Origin: Dasypus novemcinctus
Taxonomy: Eukaryota; Chordata; Mammalia; Cingulata; Dasypodidae
Reading direction: 5' to 3'
Assembly: GCF_030445035.2 (NCBI RefSeq)
Contig: NC_080678.1
Location: forward strand, 117,185,947 to 117,249,946
DNA: 64,000 bases
The stretch's first letter is position 1. Each line of letters begins with the position of its first letter. Position numbers and translations under genes: made by a program. This document shows, one piece after another, positions 1 to 12,972 of this stretch. The notes beneath the pieces are model-generated. The model was not told the DNA's origin. It ran no database searches and worked only from the letters and a program-made list of their open reading frames with translations.

Positions 1-2096
1 GTTGGATTACTATTATATTTCCTCTCTGTGTGATTATGCCACCAAATTTATATAGAGGTTTTTTCCTTTAATTTTGCTTGCAATTTTTTAGTGGATCTCA
101 TTTTCAAAATTTAATTGTTTTAAAGTTATTTGCATGGTTTCAAAGTTAAATTTACACAAAGCAAGGTTTAGTCCAAAGAAGTCTCTTGTCCAATCTGTCC
201 CTCTACCCTTTATCCTTCCTTCCCTTATATTTAACCATTGTTTTAAGTTTAAAGGTACTTGCTTCCATTTATTAAAAAATGTTTTGTAATGTGTATTTTT
301 GTGTGTGTGTGTATTGGTATTCTCTGTCCTTTCTTTTACTATGTAGTTTATTTAATTGCTTGCTCTATCTTTTGATAATGTTTCAGATATTTGGGCAAGT
401 TTTTATTTTTTTATTTTGTTTTAAGTTACTGTTTTACTAATAATTTTATTGTAAGCTAGTTTACAAATTTTAGGTTATGGTTTTTAACTCATTTGTGGGC
501 GTGCTTTTCTAATGTGCCTTTGTTACTTGAAAGGATATTATTTTTCTCCTGATTTCCTTTTTTATTATAACTTTTTGTGAGCACTGATCTCAGTGTTTTA
601 CTGTTGCTCATGTGTAGATGTGAAGAATTTTCCTATGGCTAAGAAAGGGAGAGTGGGTGAGGAGTGCTTTGCTACCTTTGTAGTTCTAGGTGTCCTCTGT
701 TTCCACCAGGTGTTCAAAGTGTGCTTTTTATGACATGCGCTGGTTTCCTCCTATCCCCATTCCCAACTTTATTTGGCCCTTCTGTTTCCTTTGATCCTAT
801 TTTCCCCCACTGCTCAATTTGATTTATACTCCTGCAGTTTCTCTTCACTATGAAGCCTTGTCCTATAAGAAAACTTTCAGCTGGTTAGTTTCAGGACTTT
901 ATAGGATTCCCATCACTCTAGTACCCCCCAGCCTTACTATGTTTCCATTGCACTCATCCAAGAATTGGACCCTGCAAAGCCACTTCCAGTTTCAGATGTT
1001 GTTCTTCGACAGATTTTCTGAGTACCTATTGGAGATTTGGGGGTTCTGTAACTTTCAAGACCATCAGAAGTCCCTTTTTCTTTCTTCCTCTTTTCTTCTG
1101 TACAGTTGCTGATACTATGCAGGAAGTGTTGGTGGAGTTATGCTGAAACCTTTTTTGTTGTATATAATATCTATTTTTTTTGATGGCTATCCAGTTTGCT
1201 CTATTTTTGTGAGTAGATTTTAATTGTTGAAATTATGTGAATTTTAATAAGTTTTTGAGTTGTAACAATTCCATAATGCAAGACTGGTAGGATAAAAGGT
1301 GCTTTAGCATATTGGTTGGCCTTATAACCAGGAATGGCTTCTGCACATCTGTTGCCCTCTTGTTTTCAGGTGTTCTGGGGTGTTGTGGACACTCAAAATA
1401 TGCCATAATTCTTAGTTATCTACAATGCCTTGGTATGACTAAGGAGGAAGTGGCTACCTGCCTATAAGATCTAATATTTGAGTCACTGTCTTTTTTCCTA
1501 AGGTATGTTTATTCATATTTGTCTAAATCCCTGATTTGTCTAAATCCCTAATATTATAACAGACATGTTATATTACATGTTATATACATATACATACATG
1601 TTATATTACATGTTATATACATATACATACATGTTAATATTATAACATAAGACTAAGACATTTCATTTTCTGTTCTATGTTTCAGTTTACATTAAAGATT
1701 ATTTTCCAACATATCCAAATATTTCTGTTTAGGGCTACATAGAAAACTACAATTTGCCAAATTAGATTTTTCAGCAACAACTTTTGTTGCTTCCATATAT
1801 GCAAATACTAATCTATTGAGTTGAATCTCATTTTATATTCTTAAAAATTCTTCACCCAATATTTCCAGGTCACCTCACAGTTCTACATTGCCTTATTACA
1901 TGTTTTCAATCATAAGGCTTTTTTCTTTTTTCAAAATTCTACATATAAATTGTATTATTTTCCAGTATGAGTTAGCTGATGTGAAATCCAGCTGAAGGTT
2001 TACCCATCTGACCTTCAGAATGGTTGTTTCTTCATTGGAAGAATATTAAAGCTACTAGGAAATGAATGCTCACTGAACACACTCTTTCATATATGA
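1..2096. other. AT-rich non-coding stretch, nothing recognised
   Basis: No convincing exon, RNA gene or named repeat was seen. The stretch is T-rich with short simple runs, including a small GT run near 300. The reading frame at 819-1112 (97 codons) has low-complexity T-rich composition and no recognisable domain. A 33-34-bp AT-rich tandem duplication lies at about 1562-1634 and is listed separately. Confidence 0.5.
1562..1634. repeat. Two-copy AT-rich tandem duplication
   Basis: The unit, containing acatgttatatta and atatacatacatg, is repeated twice in a row with almost no change. It is rich in TATA and CATG-type palindromic steps and resembles an expanded AT microsatellite. No function is implied. 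Confidence 0.75.
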
Positions 2097-2110
2097 CCTG
2101 AAAAGTGTTT

Positions 2111-2483
2111 TTTTTTTTCTTTTTAAAGATTTATTTATTTATTTAATTTCCCCCCCTCCCCTGGTTGTCTGTTCTTGGTGTCTGTTTGCTGCGTCTTGTT
2201 TCTTTGTCCGCTTCTGTTGTCGTCAGCGGCACGGGAAGTGTGGGCGGCGCCATTCCTGGGCAGGCTGCTCTTTCTTTTCACGCTGGGCGGCTCTCCTCAC
2301 GGGGGCACTCCTTGCGCGTGGGGCTCCCCCACGCGGGGGACACCCTTGCGTGGCACGGCACTCCTTGCGCGCATCAGCACTGCGCGTGGCCAGCTCCACA
2401 CGGGTCAAGGAGGCCCGGGGTTTGAACCGCGGACCTCCCATATGGTAGACGGACGCCCTAACCACTGGGCCAAAGTCCGTTTC
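2111..2483 (-). mobile_element. DAS SINE (armadillo tRNA-derived SINE), antisense
   Basis: On the minus strand the copy starts with a tRNA-like head. The A-box-like segment includes GCCCAGTGGTTAGGGCG and the B-box-like segment includes CGGTTCAAACCCC. The usual DAS body follows, ending in an A-rich tail that appears on the plus strand as a T run near 2109-2135. Target-site duplications of 14 bases (cctgaaaagtgttt) lie at 2097-2110 and 2484-2497. CpG content is still high, so this is a fairly young copy. Reading frames across it are artefacts of the SINE. Confidence 0.95.
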
Positions 2484-2497
2484 CCTGAAAAGTGTTT

Positions 2498-3249
2498 TAA
2501 ATAATGTGAATTCCTACATGCCCTGCAAATGTTGCTGTATGAATAAAGGATTTCATGTGGTTTTCATCAAACAGTTTTTCAGCATGAAATATCTGGTATT
2601 CCTCCTAGGAGTTTTGTCTTTCTCATAAAGACTTTTCATGATTATTTTTTGTTTTTAGTGATTATTCCTACACTGAATTTTCTTTTGCACACCAAGGCTG
2701 GTCCTTGAGTAAATAGTTATACACATCCATTACAAACTTAGTGTTTCTCTTGTTGTGTTCCTTCATTTAATTTAAAGGAGAATATAAACTTAGGCATTCC
2801 TCCATTGATTTACAATGTAGAATTTCTCTCACATATCATTTTCCTGGTTTCTTTATAATTTTGAAAAGCAGGTGAAGACTCTTCTATTTTTATTGTATTT
2901 ATATAATTAGTTCACTCATTTTATATCAAACCATCAATAGAAGGTTTTGCAACAACTATGACATTGTATAGATTTGCTTAGGTAAGATGAAGTAGTTATA
3001 AGATAAAAAGCTATTCCCTGTTGATTACAAGCATAGTGTTTCTTCAGTGTGTGAGCTCTGTGGTGTATTAAAGGTTAATTTTATGTTTATAATCTCTTCT
3101 GTATATTGAATGTTAGTGACTGCTGTCATATCCTCAGATAAAAACATTGCTTGAGAGCTGTCCCATATACTTGTATTTTATTCCTATTTAAGTTCTTATA
3201 TATTATGTAAATTAAAAAATAAACTTAAGGTCTTCCCATTCATATTAAG
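2498..3249. other. AT-rich stretch downstream of the zinc-finger retropseudogene
   Basis: No repeat or exon was recognised. Because the zinc-finger relic reads on the minus strand and ends near 3250, part of this stretch may be its former 3' UTR. No clear poly(T) run marks the end of a retrocopy here. Confidence 0.35.
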
Positions 3250-5000
<1,751 letters not shown>

Positions 5001-5159
5001 ATAGGTTGCATTGGCAGTTGTCAGCTGAGAGCTATATTTTTCTGCATTTCTTTTACAACCAGAAAACCAGTAGTCAGCCAAACTGTGGAAGGCAGGCCAT
5101 GGGGGTGATTGGTGAGCACAGGCAGCTTGAGACACTTGTTGGTGGCCTGAGAGGGAGAT

Positions 5160-5475
5160 CTAGTTTTCTGTTGTGGTGGTGGTGGTTTTGCTTTTTCTCC
5201 TTATTTTGTTTATTTCTCTTTCTTTCATTTCCCCCTCTTTCTTTATTTTTCTTTCTTTCCACCTTCTCTTGTTTGGTCTTTATTTCATTCCTCTCTTCTC
5301 ATCATTCTGATCTTTTATATTTTTCCTCTTACTTTTATTTCCACCTTTTAAATTTTTATTCCGTTTTTTTCGAGTGTGATTTTTCACTGTTATTAGTCTG
5401 GCTCTTTTATTCTTCTTCCATCCTTTCTTTTATTCTCCTTTTTCTCTTCCTCTTTCTTTCCCTTTTAGTGAACTT
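5160..5475. repeat. Polypyrimidine (T/C-rich) low-complexity tract
   Basis: The plus strand is nearly all T and C for about 300 bases, preceded by a short GGT run at 5173-5190. The 227-codon frame crossing this tract (4886-5569) is mostly Phe, Leu and Ser codons created by the composition and is not a gene. Confidence 0.8.
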
Positions 5476-5559
5476 ACTATTTCTTTGGTGGATGTCACAT
5501 GACTTGTCCCAGAGTCACCAATGCTCCCCTGAGCCACTGTCTTTAAGTAGCAGTAATAT

Positions 5560-6941
5560 TTTCCTATAAGATGACTGCACCTGAATTATGCATATCTGTA
5601 AGGGGGAAAGTTGTTGATTTATTTAGAGCAAGTCTAGAATAGTGATTTTTACATCTTTTAAGTGATAAAGATATGTATAAAATTACTCGGAGATGATTAC
5701 TTAAAATACTGTTTGGAACAGTTGTTTTTGAACTTCTTTTAGTGGAAGAACTTTGTTGAAAAAATTATGGGAGCCTGGAGGGATCCTGGAGCCCTGCCTT
5801 CTGTGTCCTTTGCTTTTCTCTCCCTCACTCCACCACACTCATCTCCACCACCACAGCAGCTCTTGAGGTAGCAGTTCACACCTCTCTTCTCCCTGTTTCC
5901 CTGCAACCCTCTCTCCAGACACACATACTGAGAATGGTTAATAAACTACAAAATGAAATTTCCTATTTGTAACTTTACTATTGGTTATCTTTATAGTCAG
6001 AAAAATCAACAATAGTAATTCTTAGAAAAAGCATAGTCTGAAAAAACAATTCTTAAAAGGTATAAATAGTGCTGTATAATTTGTAATAGTCCAACATGCT
6101 TACACTGGCACTTCGCCACAGGAAAATAGATTTCAGAGGAGGGAACTCCTCTCTCCATAGGACTACAGGAAAGACAGCAAGAGCCATTCAGTATTGGGCA
6201 CTTGGTCTTCTTTCCTGCCCTTTATTCTAGGCTAATACACGACTCAGTGAATGGGGTATGACAGAACCTTCAGGAGAGTTTGAAGAGTCTCAGCCTGTAG
6301 TTAAGAATTGGCCTAGACAAGGTGCTCAGCAGGTCATTTCAACTTATTTATCTTGGCATCTAGTACCTGCTTAAAGTCCATTATGAAGAAGTGGTCTTTG
6401 CCAGTATCTGCTAAAGTTTTGAGATAGGCTATAAATAGTACCCCAACTGGATTTACAATAGTTATCATTTGAAAATAAGAATTCATTGGTTCTTCCACTA
6501 TGTCACCCTAACTTCTGAAGGAAAATGTCATGCTTCTTTTGCCTGGGCAACACAAACACTTGTGTTTTCTTCCTCTTATGATCAAATGGGATCACTTTGC
6601 ATCAGGTTAGACCACTTTTTCTCTCTCCTGAGTTATGTATCCAGAAACTAGCTCTGCTTTTAGTTTTCTCCCTTCTCAGGGTTAATGCCCTGATTTTCAG
6701 CACTCTGGCACCTTCCCCAGGAGTTGGAAGGAAACCTTGAACTTTATCTTTTACAGCCCTTCTCTCAGGGACCGTATAAGACTTCTGAGACTTCCCAGAG
6801 TTATTGATGTGGCTGTGTGGACTGATCAGTGATGATACACATTTTCATGAAATTAATTAATCGAACATTTCTTGAGTATTTCCAATGTGCTAGTCACTGA
6901 AGAAACAGCAACAATTCTACCCTTAAATGCTTAGATTCTGA
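5560..6941. other. Unassigned non-coding stretch
   Basis: Mixed-composition DNA without recognisable exons. A short inverted match to mammalian gene or repeat families could not be established by eye. It separates the zinc-finger relic from the HMGN1 relic. Confidence 0.4.
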
Positions 6942-7329
6942 TTTGTCTGAGAGGAAGCTCCGCTCCGCTGAAGCGGTAGGGAAGGATGAGCCCAGGAGGA
7001 GGTCGGCAAGGCTGTCTGCTAAACCTGCTCCTATGAAAGCAGACGTGAAGCCAAAAATGACAGTGGGAAAGGATAAACCTTCAGACTGAAAAGTGCAACC
7101 CTCAAAGGGAAAAGGGAAGCAAAGGGAAAACAAGCTGACATGGTAACCAAGAAACTCAACAGGATTTACTTGCAGAAAATGGAGAAACTAAAAATGAGAA
7201 GAGTCCAGCCTCTGATGAAGCAGGAGAGAAAGAAGCCAGGTCTGGTTAAATATTGTATACCATGTCTTCTCAGTGGTCCATTTCTCCTTTCTTGTATAAC
7301 CCAGAGGAATATTTTTATCAGCTATTTTT

Positions 7330-7487
7330 TTTTACATTTTTAAAATTAATGCTAATAGATTGTAAAGAATGTTACATTAAAAAACATAAGCGGTTCCCAT
7401 ATAATCCACTCTCCACTCCCCACCCCACCATTTTTGTAAATTGTATTTTTTTGAAAATATATACATTACCAAAAAAAGTTATTTTAT
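7330..7487 (-). mobile_element. Short antisense L1 3' UTR fragment
   Basis: The insert starts with a T run and contains ttacattaaaaaacataag followed by a C/A-rich ccactctccactccccacc stretch. It matches the antisense L1 3' UTR pattern seen at about 29.8 kb and 52.6 kb. It splits the HMGN1-like UTR between agctatttt and ataaatgc, so it is a 5'-truncated L1 insertion. Confidence 0.65.
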
Positions 7488-7742
7488 AAATGCAATGTTT
7501 TTAGTAGCTCTAGAAGAAACAGTGTTAAGAAGATTGGGATCCCACTTCATCCCATTTTTTAAAGTGTAAATGCTTTTTTTTTTTTTTAAGGGGGAAGTCA
7601 TTTGCTGGTTGTTTATTTCTTGGTACAACCAGAAAATAGTGGATATTGATAGTCTTTGACTATCTTGGATGTCAACTTTTTTTTTTTCATTGTAAAAAAT
7701 ATATACACATTTCTGGTATATTAGATGTCAACACTCCATGGC

Positions 7743-8166
7743 AGGGGGAAGCGGACTTGGCCCAGTGGATAGGGCATCCATCTACCACATGGGAGGTCCA
7801 TGGTTCAAACCCTGGGCCTCCTTGACCCATGTGGAGCTGGTCCATGTGCAGTGCTGATGCACGCAAGGAGTGCCCTGCCACGTCCTTGCATAGGAGAGCC
7901 CCCCACACAAGGAGTGCTCCCCATAAGGAGAGCTGCCCAGTGCAAAAGAAAGTTCAGCCTGCCTAGGAATGGTGCTGCACACACACGGAGAGCTGACACA
8001 CAAGATGACGCAAGAAAAAGAAATACAGATTCCCGTGCTGCTGACAACAACAGAAGCGGACAAAGAACATGCAGCAAATAGACACAGAGAACAGACAACT
8101 AGGGCGGGGTGGGGGAAAGGGGAGAGAAATAAATATAAATATTAAAACAAACAAACAAACAAACAA
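7743..8166 (+). mobile_element. DAS SINE, sense
   Basis: The tRNA-like head starts near 7745 (gcggacttggcccagtgg as A-box region, ggttcaaaccctggg as B-box region). The DAS body follows, with an AAAC-repeat tail at about 8140-8166. A 13-base target duplication (aacactccatggc) lies at 7730-7742 and 8167-8179. It sits inside the HMGN1-like 3' UTR. Confidence 0.95.
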
Positions 8167-8265
8167 AAACACTCCATGGCGTAGGGGTTGGCAGTTTTTG
8201 TACCTTGTAATGCATATTAACTGGTGATTTGAAATCACAGTCATGCATTGAATATGGTTGAACAT

Positions 8266-8720
8266 TGTTATTAATCAGGGTTCTCTAGGGAAACAGAATC
8301 AACAAGAGATATCTGTCAATTGTATGTTATTTTATGAGTCTGTATTATGCAGCTGTGGGGATGCACAAATCAGGTTTTGCAGGCAGGCTGCAACCAGGGG
8401 CTCCGATGAAAGTCCAGTGAAGTTTCTTGATAAGTTCTGGGAGATGTTGGTTGTCCAAAGATGAGCTGGGAAATTATCACTCAATGCTGAAATCACTTCC
8501 TCTTTTAAGGCATTCAACTGATTGGGTTAAGTGTCACTCACTGCTGATTGCAATCTCCCTGATTGATGTAATTATAATGAGCTCTCTATGATTTACCACT
8601 GCAGTAAAGTCAATGGTGACTAAAGTCCATAAATGCCCTTGTATTACAGTTAGCCCAGTGCTTGCTTGACCAAACAACTGGGTACAATTACCTGGCTGAG
8701 TTGACACAGTAGCCATCACA
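8266..8720 (-). mobile_element. Solo ERVL-type LTR
   Basis: A 455-bp unit starts TGTTATTAATCAGGG and ends CATCACA on the plus strand. Perfect 5-bp target duplications (aacat) lie at 8261-8265 and 8721-8725. The 5-bp duplication fits ERVL. It closely resembles the LTR at 23417-23848, which is attached to ERVL pol, so the orientation is minus. No internal region remains, as expected after LTR-LTR recombination. Confidence 0.85.
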
Positions 8721-9149
8721 AACATTTTAAATTACTTCTATTCCCCTGTTTTTTAATAGAATTCTTTCTTGAAACCATCCCTTGTCTGAACTGTGTGTAC
8801 TCTATAACATCCTTGGTCATGGCCATCCAGTTTTTCTAATTACTGTGTTATGTGCTGTGAAAGATTGGAAATGTGTGTTGTGTGTATGATATTGAATTGT
8901 GAATTAGTGGGATATAAAGATGGAACAGCTTATCAGCACTTGAAGATGTAGGTACTAGATAGCCTCTTAAGGAAAACTTACATTCAAATTTTAAGCTGGA
9001 AAGTAACTGGAATAACTTTAGAAAAACAACTACATGGCTTTTTAGGTTTTTGGTATTTATATTTAGAATTGTGTTCAGATTGTTCATAAATGTCTGTGTA
9101 CTGAACTTCAAAATGACTGATAAACCTCAATTATGAAAAGAAAAAAACC

Positions 9150-9345
9150 CCACAGAACAGTGTTTAACCATAAGTTAAACCATGGACTACAGTTAATGGT
9201 ATAATTATAAACATGTGTGTTCATCATTTGTAACAAAGGTACCACACCAGTGCAAGTTGTTAATAATAGGCTGGTATATGGGAATCCTGTATTTGATGCA
9301 CAATTGTTCTAAAACCCTCAACTTCTCTAATTAAAAAAATAACCA
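9150..9345 (+). mobile_element. Old L1 3' end fragment, sense
   Basis: The sequence has the sense L1 3' UTR word order: a taaaccatggactac motif, then a ttgtaacaaaggtacc motif, then gttaataatagg, with an A-rich end near 9335-9345. It is diverged and carries no coding part. Confidence 0.6.
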
Positions 9346-9920
9346 AAAATCCCCACAGAGATTAGAGGGGAAACACTAATGGCTGCTTACCTAGCCAAAC
9401 TTGGGAGGAGGTGGGCACTGTATTTCCTGAAAAGTTTTCTTTTGCTTTATAATAAATGAAATAATGATAGTAAGGGTGGGCAGGAGAGGGAACAGGGATT
9501 TATATAATTTATTTTTTAAACTTTATGGACTGACTCGGCACTCAGTGTACATTTGTTGATGGTGACTTGTATAAACTGTTACTTAGGCATTATGCTATGT
9601 CTAATTTACTGCAGTAGTTGCAATTTAAAATTGAATTAAATATTAATCATCTTAACGTTGGTATTCTTTTATCTAGTTGTACTATGATATACTAGATAAC
9701 ATGTAAGAGAAGAGAAATTCATCCAGTTGATGGACTTTTGTTTTTCTATAGGATTATCTCTGATTCATTACCTAACAAGTCCCAGAAATGGGCATGTGTT
9801 TCTAATCAAAACTGTTTGTCCTGGAAGCACTGCTGACTTTGGTGGAAGATTTGAAATTGGTGACTCTTGGTATGAATTAATATGAGTTTCAGTCTATTTA
9901 TTTGTTTGCTAGAGAGACCT

Positions 9921-9953
<33 letters not shown>

Positions 9954-10729
9954 ACAAAGAAGATAAGTTGTTTGGGTACAGGGCCATTCACATGTTTATT
10001 TCATGTGGGCCATTTATTTAAACCCTGGTACTTGTGTTAAGGGTTTCACTAATTATCAAGGACTGTCTTAAAATTAATTTTCAGACAAAATTTTTAGAGA
10101 AAATTGACTTTAGTTGTCTTTAGTTAAAAATATACCAAGTAGTTGGATGGCAGATCCTCTGGTCCTTAGTGGTTCTTCATTAACAAGGAGGTACTTCAAT
10201 TCTCAGGTATGTGTACAGGGAAAGCTCTTCATTGCCAGTCACCATAGTTCTTCTTTTTGAAAAAGAGATGCCTTTTCTCCTTGTCAAAGTAGAATTAAAA
10301 AAAAAAGTTTACAAATAATATGTCATTTCACTAAGTGTAGGACTCTTAGTCAACAGTAAGCAATGAGTGGACCAAAGTACAATTTCCCTACGTTATTAAA
10401 TAATCCTTGGGAGGGCCAGTTAAACATTATCCTTATGTGGCATTAAAAGGAGGTGCCACCTACATTTTTGCCTTAAGGAAAAATTTTAAATATTTTTCTT
10501 AATATTGTAAATCTCAGAGTTTTTAAAAATGAATCTGTTTAAAACAGTAATTTTTGGTTTCAGGTTACAGTAATCCCATTTCATTTGTAGGTAGCCAGAC
10601 AAAAAATACGCCAAGCTTTAACAAATGACAGCAATGTAACATGACCTTGCAGTCCAATTATGGCAAATATTAGAGGAAAAAATGCTTTTTTACATGATAA
10701 TATTTATTGATTGAATCAAGGTGACCACA
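9346..10729. other. Unassigned stretch with a small TG microsatellite
   Basis: No exon or named repeat was recognised. A clean (TG)n run of about 13 units lies at 9926-9952. Confidence 0.45.
9926..9952. repeat. (TG)n microsatellite
   Basis: Uninterrupted alternating TG for about 27 bases. Confidence 0.95.
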
Positions 10730-10862
10730 TTTCTTGAGGACAGGCTCTATAGTTAATTCTTATTTATTATTTCCATATTGAATCCCCAGCATCTCATTCA
10801 GTGTAGATGTGCTATTTAAGGAATTAAGTATCCACTGAATGACACTGACTGAATAAATGAGT
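10730..10862 (+). mobile_element. L2/MIR-like 3' end
   Basis: The series gaggacaggctct, aatccccagcatct, cattcagtgtagatg and ctgaataaatgag follows the common ancient L2/MIR tail pattern. It is highly diverged, so the family is uncertain. Confidence 0.45.
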
Positions 10863-12854
10863 AATGTGTCAGAGCTGTGGAAACACCAGTTGTCTTATAG
10901 AAAATCCTTGGCTTTGTGTTTGCCCAAGTGAAGGACTATTGTGTTCTGGCCCCCAGGGTGCTGACTGGGCCTGCCTGCCTCAGGACACCAAGCTCCATAT
11001 CTGCAGAAGGCTTTGCGCCACCTCATGCCGGCTATGGCGACATGTCTTTATCCAGGGTCCCAGCAGAGTCTGGTAGGTTCCCACACACTGTTCACTTGGG
11101 GAGGGTGTGGGGAGTGGGGGGTGGGGAGAAGAGCAGAGCTTTTCAGACTGAGATGTGCCATCTTGTTAACAGCACAGTTTGGGGTCCCTGGGTCCCCAAG
11201 TTAGGTGTTTCTAACAAGCCATCACACTGAAGAGTAACAGTGATTATTGTGTTTTTTGGTCTTTATTTTCCCAAAGAGCATGGGTTCTCTGATTATAAAA
11301 GTAATACATGTGCATTATAGAGGATTTGGAAGGTACAAATAAGCACAAAAGCACCAAGAAGGCAATGAAAATACCCTGTAATTTGCCACAAGTCTCTTAG
11401 TATTTCCATGTTTTTCTTAGATATGGCTTTAGGGGATATATTTTTCTAAGACTTTTGGTACGTAATACTAATGTGATTTCTTTAAATTAGATGCCAGCTG
11501 TCTTCCAACTGACCTGTATTATCATTACCTTGCCTCAAACCTGAGTAGCTTGCCCTCGTTTTCCATGTCCTTCTATGTTTCCTTGTTCCTTCTGCGTTAG
11601 CCCTGTCCCTGTTCCCTCTCCTGCCCACCCTTACTGTCATCAGTGCTGCTCTCCTTCTCTAGAGGTTTAAAGCCACAGCCGTCTGCAGGACAGTCCTTTG
11701 CCAGGCTGCTTCTGGGTATGTCTGCTTACTCGCAGAGAGATCGGAAACAGCTTTCTTTCTCATTGTAATATTAATTACTCCATAGCAGATGCATTGTTTC
11801 CAGTTTTTTCTTCCCTATTATAGACATTACTATTCATACCATGTTAATATTTGTGACTTTTATTCTTTCATTGAATTGTTTCTTTAGGATAAATTCTCAA
11901 GAGTGGTACTCTTCAACTACGGGTGCAAATTTCACATTGCTTTTGCTCTCTGTTGCTATGTTATTTTCCAGAAGTGGTCAAACAATTTACCAGCGTTACT
12001 CTATTTACACTGCACCCACACGAGCTTTTGGTGTTATCATAGCAAGAAGAGACCTGATAATTTATTTGTGAAATGATGCCTTGAGCTTCTTTGATTTATA
12101 TTTCTTTGATTACCACCCAGGATTATTTATCTCCTTTTGTTGTAGCTTAATTTTCTTTTTTATTTGCTTGATACTCTTTCTTTTTTGTAGTAATTGTGCA
12201 TAAACAATTCTGTCAGTTAATAGTTGGTCTCTTCTGACCTATTCAAGAAACTGATGAAATGATAAATTTTACTAAAGTCATTTTAAGTATGATTTCCACT
12301 CAGAGTCTTCCCTATTTTACACAGACACTCTGTGCCTTTATTTTAGCTTCCAATAAAAAGGAAAAGGCAAGCACATAAAAAGATAGTTGAGGCACTCATT
12401 TAATACATTTCCTTTGTAAATTAATATTAAGTGGCCAAGCTAGGTGGATTGTCTTAAAAGAAATTACAATGAAAGTAGCAACATTTGTTATATTTTATGG
12501 GCAGAAATTTTGAGGTTCTAAATATATTTTATCTGTATTCAAAAAGTACTGCATCATGTTACGTTAATTTATAGTTCTGCTCTTCATTTCCACCTAGTGA
12601 ATGGCCTCTTCGGGGAAAAGGAATGCTTTGCAAAATTGAAAGGTTAGACAGCTATAGATGGAGAGCCCCTGGTTACTTTAAGTGAATTAGTCTTTAGCCA
12701 TAGACACAGTACTGAAATCACTAATTAAAAGCATTTACAGTAGTCATGGAATCCCCGCTGGAATGTGTATTCCCTTTTCGGGGCTCCTGTGAAGCTTTAT
12801 TTATATGCCTATTCAAGTGCTTATTTGTTGTCTAATTCCATTTATTTTTATATT
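10863..12854. other. Unassigned stretch
   Basis: A locally GC-richer part (10,900-11,220) holds three overlapping short frames without recognisable domains. A segment near 11,280-11,440 (ataaaagtaatacatg and nearby A-rich words) looks like an ancient interspersed repeat that I cannot name. No supported gene. Confidence 0.35.
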
Positions 12855-12972
12855 TCTCTAGTGGAGTGTTAGCTCCCTGAGAAAATAGGCCAGGTCTTTT
12901 TTCGTGTTCATTTAGGCAGGCTCAGTACTTGGTATGCTGTAGAAGGTTCATAAACATTTGTTGGGTTGAACA
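12855..12972 (+). mobile_element. L2/MIR-like 3' end
   Basis: The words gagtgttagctccctgag, caggtctttttt, caggctcagtacttgg and ataaacatttgttggg follow the L2/MIR tail consensus order. Old and diverged. Confidence 0.55.

Larger units (their letters stand above)
6942..9130 (+). pseudogene. HMGN1: HMGN1 processed pseudogene, split by three later insertions
   Basis: The plus strand at about 6943-7245 encodes a decayed HMGN1 protein. The nucleosome-binding motif RRRSARLSAKPAP is intact (from 6994), followed by a lysine-rich stretch (VKPKMTVGKDKPSD), a stop, and then frame-shifted KGKRG/ENGETK-like remains. The initiator region is lost. The coding part continues without introns into a long 3' UTR-like sequence to about 9128, where a short A-rich run follows an ATAAAC motif. 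A 158-bp antisense L1 scrap (7330-7487), a DAS SINE (7743-8166) and an ERVL-type solo LTR (8266-8720) interrupt the UTR. On either side the UTR resumes in register. HMGN1 normally loosens chromatin by binding nucleosomes; this copy is dead. Assignment to HMGN1 rather than another HMGN rests on the protein motif and the UTR pattern as I recall them. Confidence 0.8.

Noticed and set aside
2165-2504. Open frames across DAS SINEs (also 7.8-8.1, 35.9-36.2 and 41.6-42.2 kb)
   Set aside because: The same frame pieces recur at each SINE copy and follow the repeat sequence, so they are not genes.
7745-7830. tRNA gene
   Set aside because: The A- and B-box-like parts belong to the head of a DAS SINE and are followed by the SINE body; no complete cloverleaf was found.
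9755-9880. Possible exon (moderately GC-balanced, open in one frame)
   Set aside because: No splice-site pair, known domain or extension could be supported; too short to call.
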